This document shows, one piece after another, positions 9,001-12,805 of a stretch of 12,840 nt of DNA. How positions within the stretch are numbered: position 1 is the first letter of the stretch; each line of letters begins with the position of its first letter. The notes under the pieces were generated by a model, which did no database searches, was not told where the DNA came from, and saw only the letters and a list, made by a program, of their open reading frames with translations. This stretch comes from Oscillospiraceae bacterium (GTDB taxonomy: Bacteria > Bacillota > Clostridia > UBA1381). Made by a program: the position numbers and the translations under genes. The stretch is from NCBI GenBank assembly GCA_020860985.1, contig JAJBTG010000145.1, positions 1 through 12,840 on the forward strand, given 5' to 3'.

Positions 9001-9392
9001 CCGAATTGACGGACGATCAAATTGCGGGCGGAGCTAAATACGAGTATACCATAGACGGCGGGGAAACCTGGCAGGAGTCAAATGTATTTGAGAATCTTGA
9101 AGCGGGTCAGACCTGTAAGGTCGGCGTAAGATTTGCCGAAACGTATAATTATAAGCAATCCGATGTGGAAACATACCTCGATGTTACGGCATATAAATAC
9201 AAGGTAACATTATCCGTAAAGGGTGAGGAAACAACTTTAATAAGCTTTTATACCAACATTGCGTCGGTGCAGAACGAGGCGGAGCTTAAGGAGTTAATAG
9301 GCAATGCCGGAGTAACCTACTACCAGCTCTACTCCGATTCAGCTGGTAAAATAAAGCTGACGTACCCCTTGACCTTACGGCGGATACGGTAA
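3..9392 (+). CDS. Giant modular cell-surface protein (MBG / bacterial Ig-like repeats), 5' partial, main-frame part
   Basis: The reading frame is open from the first full codon of the window (position 3) to TAA at 9390-9392, giving 3,129 visible codons; the start codon and signal peptide lie upstream. Domains in order are an InlB-type B-repeat, a cadherin-like sandwich, a DUF5011-like Ig domain, dockerin-like loops, a possible cohesin-like region, a putative-Ig segment, seven three-domain units, a YDG-type domain and a beta-rich tail. No catalytic motif is visible, and the sequence is acidic and rich in Thr, Asp, Tyr and Gly, as in extracellular beta-sandwich stalks. The likely role, inferred from architecture, is an S-layer-anchored adhesin or structural fibre. 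The frame stops in the middle of a beta-rich motif, and the expected linker and SLH repeats follow in another frame, so 9392 is probably not the natural C-terminus. Confidence 0.93.
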   Translation, partial: YQEKNYISTDSTHAIIIPDGNELHDNYDGEGEIGDVIPDWSNDPYRIIGYTFEGWNTESDGTGTTIDETTTITDDMLYYGTLCLYAKWSEYASPDITTGSLTISAKNAAYEQLSDVTIDDGQGNTGIQSDVTEYYAEVYSDTQYLTLEFEQYEPAAVTSVTFNDEVISTSTETITGTGYVYNSVDPVLEETTVETGVKYTTEENAISLNITSDDQVYNVIEITVTLPAGDDPVSTKTYTINIKRLGTQLSPNYGNTPYGRIMKDSMITDAKKEEYKQSFDDNYTITYSSGYYSPDAWNPYGDDGVEVVKGSTLSGYQYINYDKDDTAIVVYSGDNFTDPGVTLYSADGTTANLDASDVTRTVKYQTVDSLKYSDWGSAQDAEQGISGDDWTVDILEDNYVKPGVYTITYSYNADGKTVTTDRNMIVLPKVGDLNMDNYVNALDTLVYDSTISTSDVTGSLYTYRALDANNDGTLDSDDKTYFKSSRSEMEEFYPSYSIALDAVSSEYEVPEEANGDMAQLYMEYLGTGDSPSSEGQTQENELNESDVFWVGYHLDNVEKLGLSGVKALTLTVDYDARYIAPNADSLDALITTLKEQNSVITSVSIEGESAIAGTYASDASDAAVTWNGSASVKMLKIEMYADSLNLTDGYLFKIPFVVNVVPPSDDRLVITTQLGANTLNISDGTTGYMWDTSDSLNTVTSNLMSSLQYMGDFVPKFGAEAAATLLGTYAYGAEVTITKSVFSRGDLEGDLPDGLTYTKNLNQITGNPTELGTFDFYIGGNKYEIIVEKAVLTVTAENKTKTYGDTNPTLTYTYSGFVFDEDESVLTTKPTASCDAGTKADYLSETPITLSGGEDDNYSFEYESGTLTVDTQKSIDITAISNIPACTAQEAANNSFPYTILATAEASYFTATGILEDDDIKISYDVTYADNTEGNQTVSISNCEIVSDYGAGNNYTIGSCIDSSNDGVVEERSITSLILNTDNLDLQYTYGETLDLSGGKITVIYNSDTSETISFDDADSYGIAIIYESTERTAATGDKITVKDHNGSGLKVYCPDDDTVRSRTTGKLEITKKDLHLTADDKTKTYGEENPTLTYSFDSDDFVYDETSLSQSFTSGYTAPDISCAAEAGTDVGEVDIVLTGGSSDNYNIVCTNGTLTINKRSLKITAITSGVPALYSYHYTGEPAPYNVAASAYAGNLTDDNTVSMTVENLYGNDPVKVNYNAQYANSHATSSVSVTVADAAMDDDYGKSYNYTVDADSVTTAAGGVVYARNISSIEIVEQPTLEYTYGTPLDLDTGDIKVTYDSGEVYDLTVQQILDSYSDITVTYDGTVEVPQDETHLTVADSGKKIKFVSIPTYGDAVSAVTDEITVNPHALHVEVNDIYTIYGNTIPDYTYTASDFQYDETKDTASGFAAPTITCKEDDGETEVNQKTPAGVYTMRISGGSADNYSFVYTNGNLTIRQRPIIVTEINNIPSLSAQAAYEGELTIPQTVTAKSDSEDLVFSSAPLWNDEIRLTYDVVYPDSSTVGETEVSIANAALDRTYGDARNYYLQKIASPQTGEVIAAVITKIEITSDPTKTDGEATVYQYGDTLDLSGGFRITFDSGRVDEDVTFDELKAYGITAKYTDTDDEVKNNIFLTLAYDGKSITLSPPEDSTAESVTTAGLSVSKREMHVIVNDSTSVYGETPEYSLGYTEDDLAPGEVLTTAFGEFTAPTLSCTIDGNPADGTVDAGTYTNTITASGGESDNYEFVCDDKGTLTIEKRPLTIRKIADSNVPILTAEEAYKHNYTLPIELYGTADNDSITLENLVNSDSIEITYTAVYQSLEQSDNETVEIKDAAFAEDCENKDNYYIASAPSTATGSIQTLLMTSITVNSDPTKMEYTYGEWFTLAGGSVDIGYNSGYVEEGVTFDKLADFGIDITFVKDGTSGEEVIGEVKPNELLTVPIHNGAKIKLTPSDGTLVSDDIEPAYYGALTVKNHSMRVIADDASVTYGDGAPVYAWHYNSSDLVNGDSLTSTRFIDGLIDSTTVTCVDADGNAISQTTSAGEYDIVPTVGSCANYEFVAVNGTLTINKKGIEISAINSDVVPQLTSEIIYANGRKTPINITGAAEYTTVKQDMTVTGIINNDEIGITFDAVYNSITSAETVDVGIENVAFDGSHAKNSNYEITSYPLSASGGIIAEEQITSVTITKDPTLRDDNNLPIQYTYGDNLNLDRGAITVEYDNGKVLSGVKFSEIETETDGKIELVYDDGNDTPASDNEVLYASYHDGKAIKLKVTSEADVVEPSTEKLTVNKAEITVTAENLERYYGDKNPTLEFEYSGFVNGDNETSDGFTLELEKPVISCAAVAKSPVGEYDITLTGGSSANYSFKLVPAVLTVNKRPLDIMAITGGVPALTAKIMYEEPQLIHRLDGVAINTAGQMSLNNLSAGDTVKITYTAMYTSTTSAENVTVNISNIALDESYGESGNYELVNVPSTAYCGNIYEKQISMVEITSQPKLEYTYGELLDLSEDGVRITYNSGEVFSNVAYSDLASYGVDLVCTDANGTTLSASDVNKLTVDDYTGAYLTLIPQTTLSNISSPSTKTITVNKKAIDINISDVSSVYGEDPTAQFEFEYDAEDFVYGETESSAEFTDSLTEPEFVCIEKDGTTAVNSYTNVGTYTISMKNASSANYSFVYHNASLVISKRPLKIVNITDGIPALTSDIIYETDGTVYKIDAEAVNSQLELENLVNNDSVKIKYRAVYRSETPTSSCNVEVEYLSMDDDYGKSGNYEIDAVNSAASVGGGTVYDREITSVEILEQPKLEYVYGETLDLSGGLIRVTYDSGYTEETAFDSVTSRVSLTYTGTNDSASDGDVLNVPYHDGKTITLTASSTHSVETAVTQAISVDKLMLEYGDVTANPIVYDGVTTETDGVITFTNVQNGDITDVSAVFKFDDALAGEDKIVYITDITLNGNSALNYELPTTQLTASGTIEKAVFTPSISEENIEISSDTNTLTITAAELTDDQIAGGAKYEYTIDGGETWQESNVFENLEAGQTCKVGVRFAETYNYKQSDVETYLDVTAYKYKVTLSVKGEETTLISFYTNIASVQNEAELKELIGNAGVTYYQLYSDSAGKIKLTYPLTLRRIR
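147..266 (+). other. InlB-type B-repeat (Listeria-Bacteroides repeat) domain
   Basis: The encoded segment runs from GYTFEGWNTESDGTGT to the closing LCLYAKW. This is the standard signature of the beta-grasp InlB B-repeat, GYTFxGWxTxxDGxG...xxLYAxW. The middle strand is a little longer than usual, because residues spelling MLYYG are inserted before the final strand. Such domains are common in adhesins of Clostridia and Listeria and act as extracellular spacers or ligand-binding units. Confidence 0.8.
300..737 (+). other. Cadherin-like beta-sandwich region
   Basis: The segment contains alternating hydrophobic strands and ends with TKTYTINIKR (702-734). That closing strand is typical of the cadherin-like beta-sandwich family found in Gram-positive surface proteins, where it reads TxTYTINVxR. 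The N-terminal half is longer than one such domain, so a second degenerate unit may be present. The assignment rests mainly on the last strand and is moderate. Confidence 0.45.
921..1286 (+). other. DUF5011-like Ig domain (Cry22Aa-type fold)
   Basis: The segment has FTDPGVTLYSADG near its middle, then DVTRTVKYQTVDS, and finally KPGVYTITYSYNADGKTVTT with the closing R-x-x-IVL strand. This is the DUF5011 pattern: an x-DPGV-x-A-x-DG strand, DVT, then KPGxYTITYxxxDxxGxxxTxxRxxxV. There is a roughly 20-residue insertion (SDWGSAQDAEQ region) before the final strands. It directly precedes the dockerin-like loops. Confidence 0.6.
1290..1450 (+). other. Dockerin-like pair of EF-hand-type calcium-binding loops
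   Basis: Two 12-residue loops fit the Ca2+ ligand pattern. Loop 1 (1296-1331) reads DLNMDNYVNALD, with D1, N3, D5, N9 and D12. Loop 2 (1401-1436) reads DANNDGTLDSDD, with D1, N3, D5, D9 and D12. They start 35 residues apart, close to the duplicated F-hand layout of type I dockerins, and each is followed by a short helix-like stretch (TLVYDS, KTYFKS). In cellulosomal proteins dockerins bind cohesins. Here the pair sits inside a long stalk, so a calcium-stabilised structural role or an intramolecular contact is equally possible. Confidence 0.65.
1476..1988 (+). other. Beta-rich region, possibly cohesin-like
   Basis: This region of about 170 residues begins after the dockerin-like pair. It contains FWVGYHLDNVEKLGLSGVKALTL, then a YDARYIAP strand, a helix-like ALITTLKEQ segment, and a final FKIPFVVNV strand. 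The pattern of a strand, a Leu/Val-rich x-x-L-x-Y-D strand and a late hydrophobic strand recalls cohesins and related carbohydrate-binding folds, but no diagnostic motif proves it. It may be an uncatalogued domain that travels with internal dockerins. Confidence 0.3.
2190..2369 (+). other. Putative Ig domain (He_PIG-like) preceding the repeat array
   Basis: The segment contains DLPDGLTY followed by QITGNPTELGTFDFYI and a last strand KYEIIVEK. This matches the He_PIG pattern, GxLPxGLxxxxxxGxIxGxPTxxGxYxFxV. It links the N-terminal domains to the first MBG-type domain with no spacer. Confidence 0.55.
2370..8666 (+). repeat. Seven tandem copies of a ~300-residue three-domain unit (MBG_2-like / 'RPL' domain / Big_3-like)
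   Basis: Units start near 2370, 3219, 4119, 5010, 5937, 6885 and 7773, with the last ending at 8666, so the period is 849 to 948 nt. Each has three parts. (a) An MBG_2-like domain with [TVI]YG-x-x-x-P, a Cys strand and NYxFxxxxGxLTI. (b) A ~108-residue domain opening with RPLxIxxI and VPxLT, with DxIxIxYxAxY in the middle and DxxYGxxxNYxI near the end. (c) A Big_3-like Ig domain with xPTxxYTYGxxLDLSGGxIxVxYxSG. Part (b) starts near 2619, 3483, 4392, 5289, 6228, 7143 and 8061. Part (c) starts near 2922, 3828, 4710, 5613, 6561, 7470 and 8385. The copies differ widely in DNA sequence, so the expansion is old and the protein fold has been retained. Confidence 0.85.
8667..8925 (+). other. YDG-type domain closing the repeat array
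   Basis: The segment has VTANPIVYDGVTT, then FxxxQNGDI, a strand containing AGEDKIVYITDITLNG, and NYELPTTQLTASGTI. This is the classic YDG layout: vYDGtT, then a GD turn, then LxGxxxxNYxL ending in a GxI strand. It starts exactly where an eighth unit would begin, so it caps the array. The true YDG motif here contrasts with part (b) of the units, which lacks the VYDG opening. Confidence 0.65.
8926..9389 (+). other. C-terminal beta-rich region, ending in an InlB-like strand broken by the frameshift
   Basis: After the YDG domain comes a segment with YEYTIDGGETWQESNVFENLEAGQTCKVGVRF, a fibronectin-like or Asp-box-like pair of strands found before C-terminal anchors of clostridial surface proteins. 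It is followed by KYKVTLSVKGEET and VTYYQLYSDSAGKIKLT. The latter resembles an InlB B-repeat (GWYxDxAGKxKxTxPLxLTADTxIY) whose last strands are supplied by the -1 frame downstream of 9365. Confidence 0.5.
9350..9392 (+). other. Frameshift junction in the giant gene, probably one C missing from a CCCC run
   Basis: The switch from the main frame to the SLH frame must fall between the -1 frame stop at 9347-9349 and the main-frame stop at 9390-9392. The CCCC run at 9365-9368 is the natural place. With five Cs the codons read TAC CCC CTT GAC CTT ACG and continue without a break into the linker. As given they read TAC CCC TTG ACC and end 24 nt later. The cause could be a sequencing or assembly indel, a real inactivating or phase-variable mutation, or, less likely, programmed -1 slippage. 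The P-site CCC codon could slip perfectly, but the A-site TTG would re-pair poorly. Confidence 0.8.
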
Positions 9393-10144
9393 TTTATACA
9401 TCGCTTACAAAGTCGTCAAGTTCAAGCAGCAGCAGCGGCGCATCGTCCGGTGGGTCCTCAAAGGAAACTGCTTCTCCGCAGCCGGCGGAAACGTCCGCGC
9501 CCGAACCGACGGATAATCCCGCAGACAGCACCGAAAATACACAGCCGAGCGAAACGGCTTCGCCGTCGAACGCTACAAATATACCGTATATAAACGGTTA
9601 CGGAGGTGAGGTGTTCCCCACAGCGGCTATGACCCGAGCGGAGGTTACAAAGATAGTATCGGTTCTCAGCGGCGGCTACGACGCTTCCGAAAAATATCCT
9701 TCCTCATATAATGACGTAACGGAGGAGCTTTGGTATTATAATGTCATAGGCTACGCAAGCGCGAACGGATGGGTTAAGGGCTATCTCGACAACAGCTTCT
9801 GTCCCGAAAATACCATTACGCGCGGTGAATTTGCCGCAGTTATCGTAAGATATCTGGAAGCCGAGCCGACGAGCGGAACACGTTTTACGGACACCGATGA
9901 GGACGCTTGGTACACCGGATATATAACCGCACTTGCCGATATGGGATTGGTAAAGGGATATACGGACGGTACCTATCAACCCGACAGAGAAATCACAAGA
10001 GCCGAGGGTATAACGCTTATAAACAGAATGATAGGACGGGAACCCGATAAAACCGCTATAGACGCTATGGAATGTCCGTTCAGTGATTTGGACAGCTCTC
10101 ATTGGGCATATTACGACATCATGGCGGCGGCGTGTGAATATTGA
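9368..10144 (+). CDS. C-terminal linker and SLH cell-wall anchor of the giant surface protein, displaced into the -1 frame
   Basis: This frame is open from 9350 (a TAA sits at 9347-9349) to TGA at 10142-10144. It encodes the continuation of the interrupted motif (PLDLTADTVIYTS), a Ser-run and Pro/Thr/Glu-rich linker, then SLH repeats ending in the usual HWAYYDIM tail. SLH repeats bind secondary cell-wall polymers and fix proteins to the envelope. There is no ATG, GTG or TTG in this frame between 9350 and the GTG at 9611. The 260 nt before that GTG clearly code for protein, and no signal peptide is present. It is therefore best read as the 3' end of the upstream gene. An automatic caller would probably start it at GTG 9611, where GGAGG (9602-9606) happens to lie 4 nt upstream. 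Confidence 0.85.
   Translation, partial: LDLTADTVIYTSLTKSSSSSSSSGASSGGSSKETASPQPAETSAPEPTDNPADSTENTQPSETASPSNATNIPYINGYGGEVFPTAAMTRAEVTKIVSVLSGGYDASEKYPSSYNDVTEELWYYNVIGYASANGWVKGYLDNSFCPENTITRGEFAAVIVRYLEAEPTSGTRFTDTDEDAWYTGYITALADMGLVKGYTDGTYQPDREITRAEGITLINRMIGREPDKTAIDAMECPFSDLDSSHWAYYDIMAAACEY
9401..9583 (+). other. Ser/Pro/Thr/Glu-rich low-complexity linker
   Basis: In the -1 frame this encodes an eight-Ser run (9413-9436, partly AGC repeats), Gly/Ser, and then a string of P-x-E/T and SET motifs. Such linkers join ectodomains to SLH anchors and are thought to cross the peptidoglycan; they are often O-glycosylated. In the main frame this stretch is read past a stop codon, which supports the frameshift interpretation. 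Confidence 0.75.
9584..10144 (+). other. Three S-layer homology (SLH) repeats
   Basis: SLH1 (about 9584-9694) is a shortened copy with INGYGGEVFP and the AMTRAEV motif. SLH2 (9695-9868) has WYYNVIGYASANGWVKGY and TITRGEF. SLH3 (9869-10045) has AWYTGYITALADMGLVKGY and EITRAEG. A final half-repeat, FSDLDSSHWAYYDIM, ends the protein. ITRAE-type motifs carry the residues that contact pyruvylated secondary cell-wall polymer. SLH2 has TRGE instead of TRAE. A shortened first SLH that begins at the INGY strand is common in clostridial proteins of this type. Confidence 0.92.
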
Positions 10145-10188
10145 TAAAATTGCCTTGACGGAAATATCGTAAAATTTATCTTAAACGC

Positions 10189-10222
10189 AAAATCAGAGTA
10201 TGATGCGTCATACTCTGATTTT
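10189..10222. terminator. Intrinsic terminator between convergent genes, probably bidirectional
   Basis: A perfect 15-bp inverted repeat (arms 10189-10203 and 10208-10222) encloses the 4-nt loop TGCG. On the + strand the right arm runs into six Ts (10219-10224), as expected for a rho-independent terminator of the giant gene 45 nt after its stop. On the minus strand the arm ends in four Ts, so it can also stop the two-gene operon, whose last stop codon is at 10244. Confidence 0.88.
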
Positions 10223-10243
10223 TTAATGCTTTTAGCTTATGTT

Positions 10244-11464
10244 TTACTCAATCGTAATAATCCGATTATCGCCGTCCCACGTTACTGTGTAGCCCAACTC
10301 CTCGGATAAAAATCTTACGGGAACCATTGTTTTGTCGTTGATAAGCTGCGCGGGGAGTGTCATTTCAGCGGGTTCGCCGTTTACCATGGCGGTGGTGTTG
10401 TCTATCGTGAACGTTATGACTGTGCCGTCCTTGCTGATTGTGGCGGTTCGCGTGTCCTGCTCCCAGTCAACCTCCGCTCCCATCTGCCCAAACAGGAATC
10501 GAATGGGAATAAGCGTGGTACCGTTTTCGATTACGGGCGGCTCCTCGAACGCTAAAATCTCGTTATTGTATACCACATATGGGGCAACTGAAATATCAGA
10601 CATATATTCCATTATTTCATCTGTACTCAATACTATTTCACTGCCATCGGCATAGTGCATAACATACTTATCTTCGTAAAAATACGACCCGACCAACTGC
10701 GAATTTGGATAATTCCCGTCTTCTGTTTCTACACAAACAGAATATATTCCGTCTTTACTCAACTTAAAATTAGATTTTATAAACCACAACGGAAATTCAT
10801 TTTCATATGTTTTGAAATTGCTTGAATTTTCAAACAACATGGTATAATAATTTATATTATCCGATGATATTTGATTTTCCCTAAAGTACACTTCATTTTT
10901 CTTGTAAGTTATATCATACTCTGAAATTTCCCAATTTTCAAAATCAGCAGACTGCATTACTGTTTCGGAAAGATTATTTCCATAATTATTGTCTGCCGCC
11001 AATCTTACATAATATACTCCATCGGTATATGCGATTTCTTTGGGATATTGAGAAAAGGTATATTCGCTAACCAAATTCAAATCTTCATCATATAGATAAA
11101 TTTTGTGATTCCCGCCTTTGTAGCTTTGCCCCGACCAGTCTGTATATGTATGTCTGCCGTAATAATATTCTCCTGTCCATAAATAGTCACGTATTCCGTT
11201 CTGTGCGGCAAGAACATTCCATACATTTTCATCATATTTAATCGGCGATGTAAGCGTATTTGTACAGAAAAACCATTCCTCATTATTTACCAAAAAAGAA
11301 TAACAGCCGTTGTTTTTATATCCGCCGTCTGTCGGCTCAATTTCATCTAATTCATATGATTTATCGCTTGAATTGTATATTCCGACAATCGTTTTTGCAA
11401 AAGCCGTTGTGCTGTATAACATAATAATCGTTGCTATAAAAACCGTCAATATTTTCCTCATCAC
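10244..11464 (-). CDS. Secreted protein with copper-amine-oxidase-N-terminal-like domain (second gene of operon)
   Basis: This 406-residue protein has a clear signal peptide: MMRKI, a hydrophobic stretch (TVFIATIIMLYS), and a likely cleavage after TAFA near residue 24. Residues 25-296 form an ectodomain of unknown family rich in Tyr, Asn and Trp, with motifs such as WTGEYYYG, QSADFENW and LSKDGIYSV. Residues 297-406 are a complete copper-amine-oxidase-N1-like domain (PPVIENGTTLIPIRFLF, then MVPVRFLSEELGYTV and the final RIITIE). In Clostridia this domain occurs in many exported proteins and does not itself imply amine oxidase activity; the catalytic domain is absent. The start is uncertain: GTG at 11464 lies 7 nt after AGGAG (11472-11476) and ATG at 11461 lies 10 nt after it. 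The gene is 10 nt downstream of its paralogue. Confidence 0.9.
   Translation of the reverse strand: MMRKILTVFIATIIMLYSTTAFAKTIVGIYNSSDKSYELDEIEPTDGGYKNNGCYSFLVNNEEWFFCTNTLTSPIKYDENVWNVLAAQNGIRDYLWTGEYYYGRHTYTDWSGQSYKGGNHKIYLYDEDLNLVSEYTFSQYPKEIAYTDGVYYVRLAADNNYGNNLSETVMQSADFENWEISEYDITYKKNEVYFRENQISSDNINYYTMLFENSSNFKTYENEFPLWFIKSNFKLSKDGIYSVCVETEDGNYPNSQLVGSYFYEDKYVMHYADGSEIVLSTDEIMEYMSDISVAPYVVYNNEILAFEEPPVIENGTTLIPIRFLFGQMGAEVDWEQDTRTATISKDGTVITFTIDNTTAMVNGEPAEMTLPAQLINDKTMVPVRFLSEELGYTVTWDGDNRIITIE
10245..10540 (-). repeat. Near-identical C-terminal coding segment, copy 1
   Basis: This aligns without gaps to 11476-11771 at a constant offset of 1231 nt. I count 10 mismatches in 296 positions. 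Nine of them lie in 10280-10313, and positions 10314-10504 are 191 identical bases. It encodes most of the copper-amine-oxidase-N1-like domain. Confidence 0.92.
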
Positions 11465-11471
11465 TCATCAT

Positions 11472-11476
11472 CTCCT
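11472..11476 (-). promoter_or_regulatory. Ribosome binding site of the second operon gene, overlapping the stop of the first
   Basis: On the minus strand the upstream gene ends ATT GAG TAG and the TAG merges into TAGGAG. The AGGAG is 7 nt from GTG 11464 and 10 nt from ATG 11461. Overlap of stop and Shine-Dalgarno points to translational coupling in one operon. Confidence 0.75.
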
Positions 11477-12767
11477 ACTCAATCGTAATAATCCGATTAT
11501 CGCCGTCCCAGTCCACGGTGTAGCCTAGCTCCTCTGATAAAAACCTTACGGGAACCATTGTTTTGTCGTTGATAAGCTGCGCGGGGAGTGTCATTTCAGC
11601 GGGTTCGCCGTTTACCATGGCGGTGGTGTTGTCTATCGTGAACGTTATGACTGTGCCGTCCTTGCTGATTGTGGCGGTTCGCGTGTCCTGCTCCCAGTCA
11701 ACCTCCGCTCCCATCTGCCCAAACAGGAATCGAATAGGAATAAGCGTGGTACCGTTTTCGATTACGGGCGGAGTTTCAAACGCAAGGATAGAACCATTGT
11801 ATACCAGATAAGGGGAATTTAATTCTTCCAATTCGGTATAAAGCGATTCTTTCTCAATAGTAATTCTATATTTAGTCGTGTCAACTATCAACTCATCGCC
11901 ATATTCGTAAATGTATTCAATCGAAAAGCTTTCGCCGTTCCGCAAGTTCAAATCCTTAGCTGATTTTACAGGTACTGTATAAATTCCGTCTTTGGAAAAC
12001 AATATTTGCTGATTGTCAAAATCCATATAGCATATCCATTCTCCAAAGCGTGACGCTGATACATATCCCATGCCATCTTCGTATGATAAATCATAAAAGT
12101 TATCACCATCTATGGAGGCTTTTCTTGTATAATTTCCAGCCTTTCGCAGAACATTCCCGACTTTTTCCGCCATCAATTCCTCCTCATCTGTAATATCCAC
12201 CCAATTCACTGTATCAGTCGATGCCATAATATGCGCCACAGCATCCGATTTTTGAGTGCCGCTCCCGTAATATTTACAATAGTATGTATTATTATAAAAT
12301 TCTATTTTGTAAGGAAAACCGTCAAAGGTTTGTTCTCTCACCAAATTAAATTCACTATCATAAAATTGAATAGGAGATTTTATATACTGCCAATATCCGG
12401 AGCTTTCCTTGTCATATCTCGCATTTCTTACCATATAATATTCGCCTGTCCAAATCACATCACAGTCATATTCTCTATAACCTTGATAATTTTCACGGCT
12501 TAAAGTATTGTATGCTGTATCACTGTACAAAAGAGCATGAGTATTGGTCTGTTTGTCCGACCAGATGTATGTTTTGCCATTTACTTCATAAGACGCAGGC
12601 GGAATTTTTTTGTCATAATTTTTCTGATAGTTTGGATTGTCAATGTATATAAGCGGATATTCCGAATATATATTTATTGCTTCATAATCGAAGTATAGTT
12701 CCGCGTGAGCTGTACCAACCGAAAACATCATAATCAGCATTGTCGTGATAATAAATATCCTTTTCAT
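11475..12767 (-). CDS. Secreted protein with copper-amine-oxidase-N-terminal-like domain (first gene of operon)
   Basis: This 430-residue protein starts MKRIFIITTMLIMMFSVGTAHA, a signal peptide with cleavage probably after AHA (residue 22). Residues 23-320 are an ectodomain of no family I recognise, with WTGEYYMV, MASTDTVNW, SIDGDNFYDLS and FSKDGIYTV. The S-x-D-x-x-x-W pieces faintly recall Asp-box (BNR) turns of beta-propellers. Residues 321-430 are the copper-amine-oxidase-N1-like domain. The neighbouring gene is a paralogue: the ectodomains align in order (WTGEYY, then [YF]D-x-[DE]-[LF]-NLV, then SKDGIY) but are strongly diverged, while the C-termini are nearly identical. Translation starts at ATG 12767, 13 nt after AGGAGG, a slightly long spacing; no other in-frame start lies between them. 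Function is unknown; an envelope role is inferred from the signal peptide and the context. Confidence 0.9.
   Translation of the reverse strand: MKRIFIITTMLIMMFSVGTAHAELYFDYEAINIYSEYPLIYIDNPNYQKNYDKKIPPASYEVNGKTYIWSDKQTNTHALLYSDTAYNTLSRENYQGYREYDCDVIWTGEYYMVRNARYDKESSGYWQYIKSPIQFYDSEFNLVREQTFDGFPYKIEFYNNTYYCKYYGSGTQKSDAVAHIMASTDTVNWVDITDEEELMAEKVGNVLRKAGNYTRKASIDGDNFYDLSYEDGMGYVSASRFGEWICYMDFDNQQILFSKDGIYTVPVKSAKDLNLRNGESFSIEYIYEYGDELIVDTTKYRITIEKESLYTELEELNSPYLVYNGSILAFETPPVIENGTTLIPIRFLFGQMGAEVDWEQDTRTATISKDGTVITFTIDNTTAMVNGEPAEMTLPAQLINDKTMVPVRFLSEELGYTVDWDGDNRIITIE
11476..11771 (-). repeat. Near-identical C-terminal coding segment, copy 2
   Basis: This is the partner of 10245-10540. Identity ends abruptly at 11771 within the codons for the residues before PPVIENG, after which the two genes cannot be aligned by eye at the DNA level. 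The other end coincides with the last base pairs of the stop codon regions (TAA in one gene, TAG in the other). Confidence 0.92.
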
Positions 12768-12780
12768 ATCAAAAACAGTT

Positions 12781-12788
12781 CCTCCTTT
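12781..12788 (-). promoter_or_regulatory. Strong ribosome binding site of the first operon gene
   Basis: The minus strand reads AAAGGAGG, a near-perfect complement of the 16S rRNA 3' end. It lies 13 nt before ATG 12767, and no alternative in-frame start codon is found in between. Confidence 0.8.
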
Positions 12789-12805
12789 ATTCTTTTCATA
12801 AATTA

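Noticed and set aside
9360..9372. A programmed -1 frameshift as the preferred explanation of the split
   Set aside because: The heptamer C CCC TTG allows only P-site re-pairing. I see no Shine-Dalgarno stimulator at the usual distance upstream and no obvious stem-loop just downstream. A missing base explains the data more simply; it is kept as a minor option in the finding.
10155..10183. Promoter-like TTGACG with a weak -10 downstream of the giant gene
   Set aside because: The -10 candidate (ATCTTA or TATCTT) is poor, the terminator hairpin follows immediately, and there is no + strand gene after it.
10332..11811. Two + strand frames opposite the near-identical C-terminal segments (10332-10655 and 11563-11811)
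   Set aside because: They are identical to each other only because they lie opposite the duplicated domain. Their frames break where the duplication ends, and they lack a ribosome binding site.
10244..12767. Reading the two minus-strand genes as copper amine oxidases
   Set aside because: Only the short N1-like domain is present. The large catalytic domain, with its topaquinone tyrosine and copper-binding histidines, is missing, and this small domain is widespread in unrelated exported clostridial proteins.
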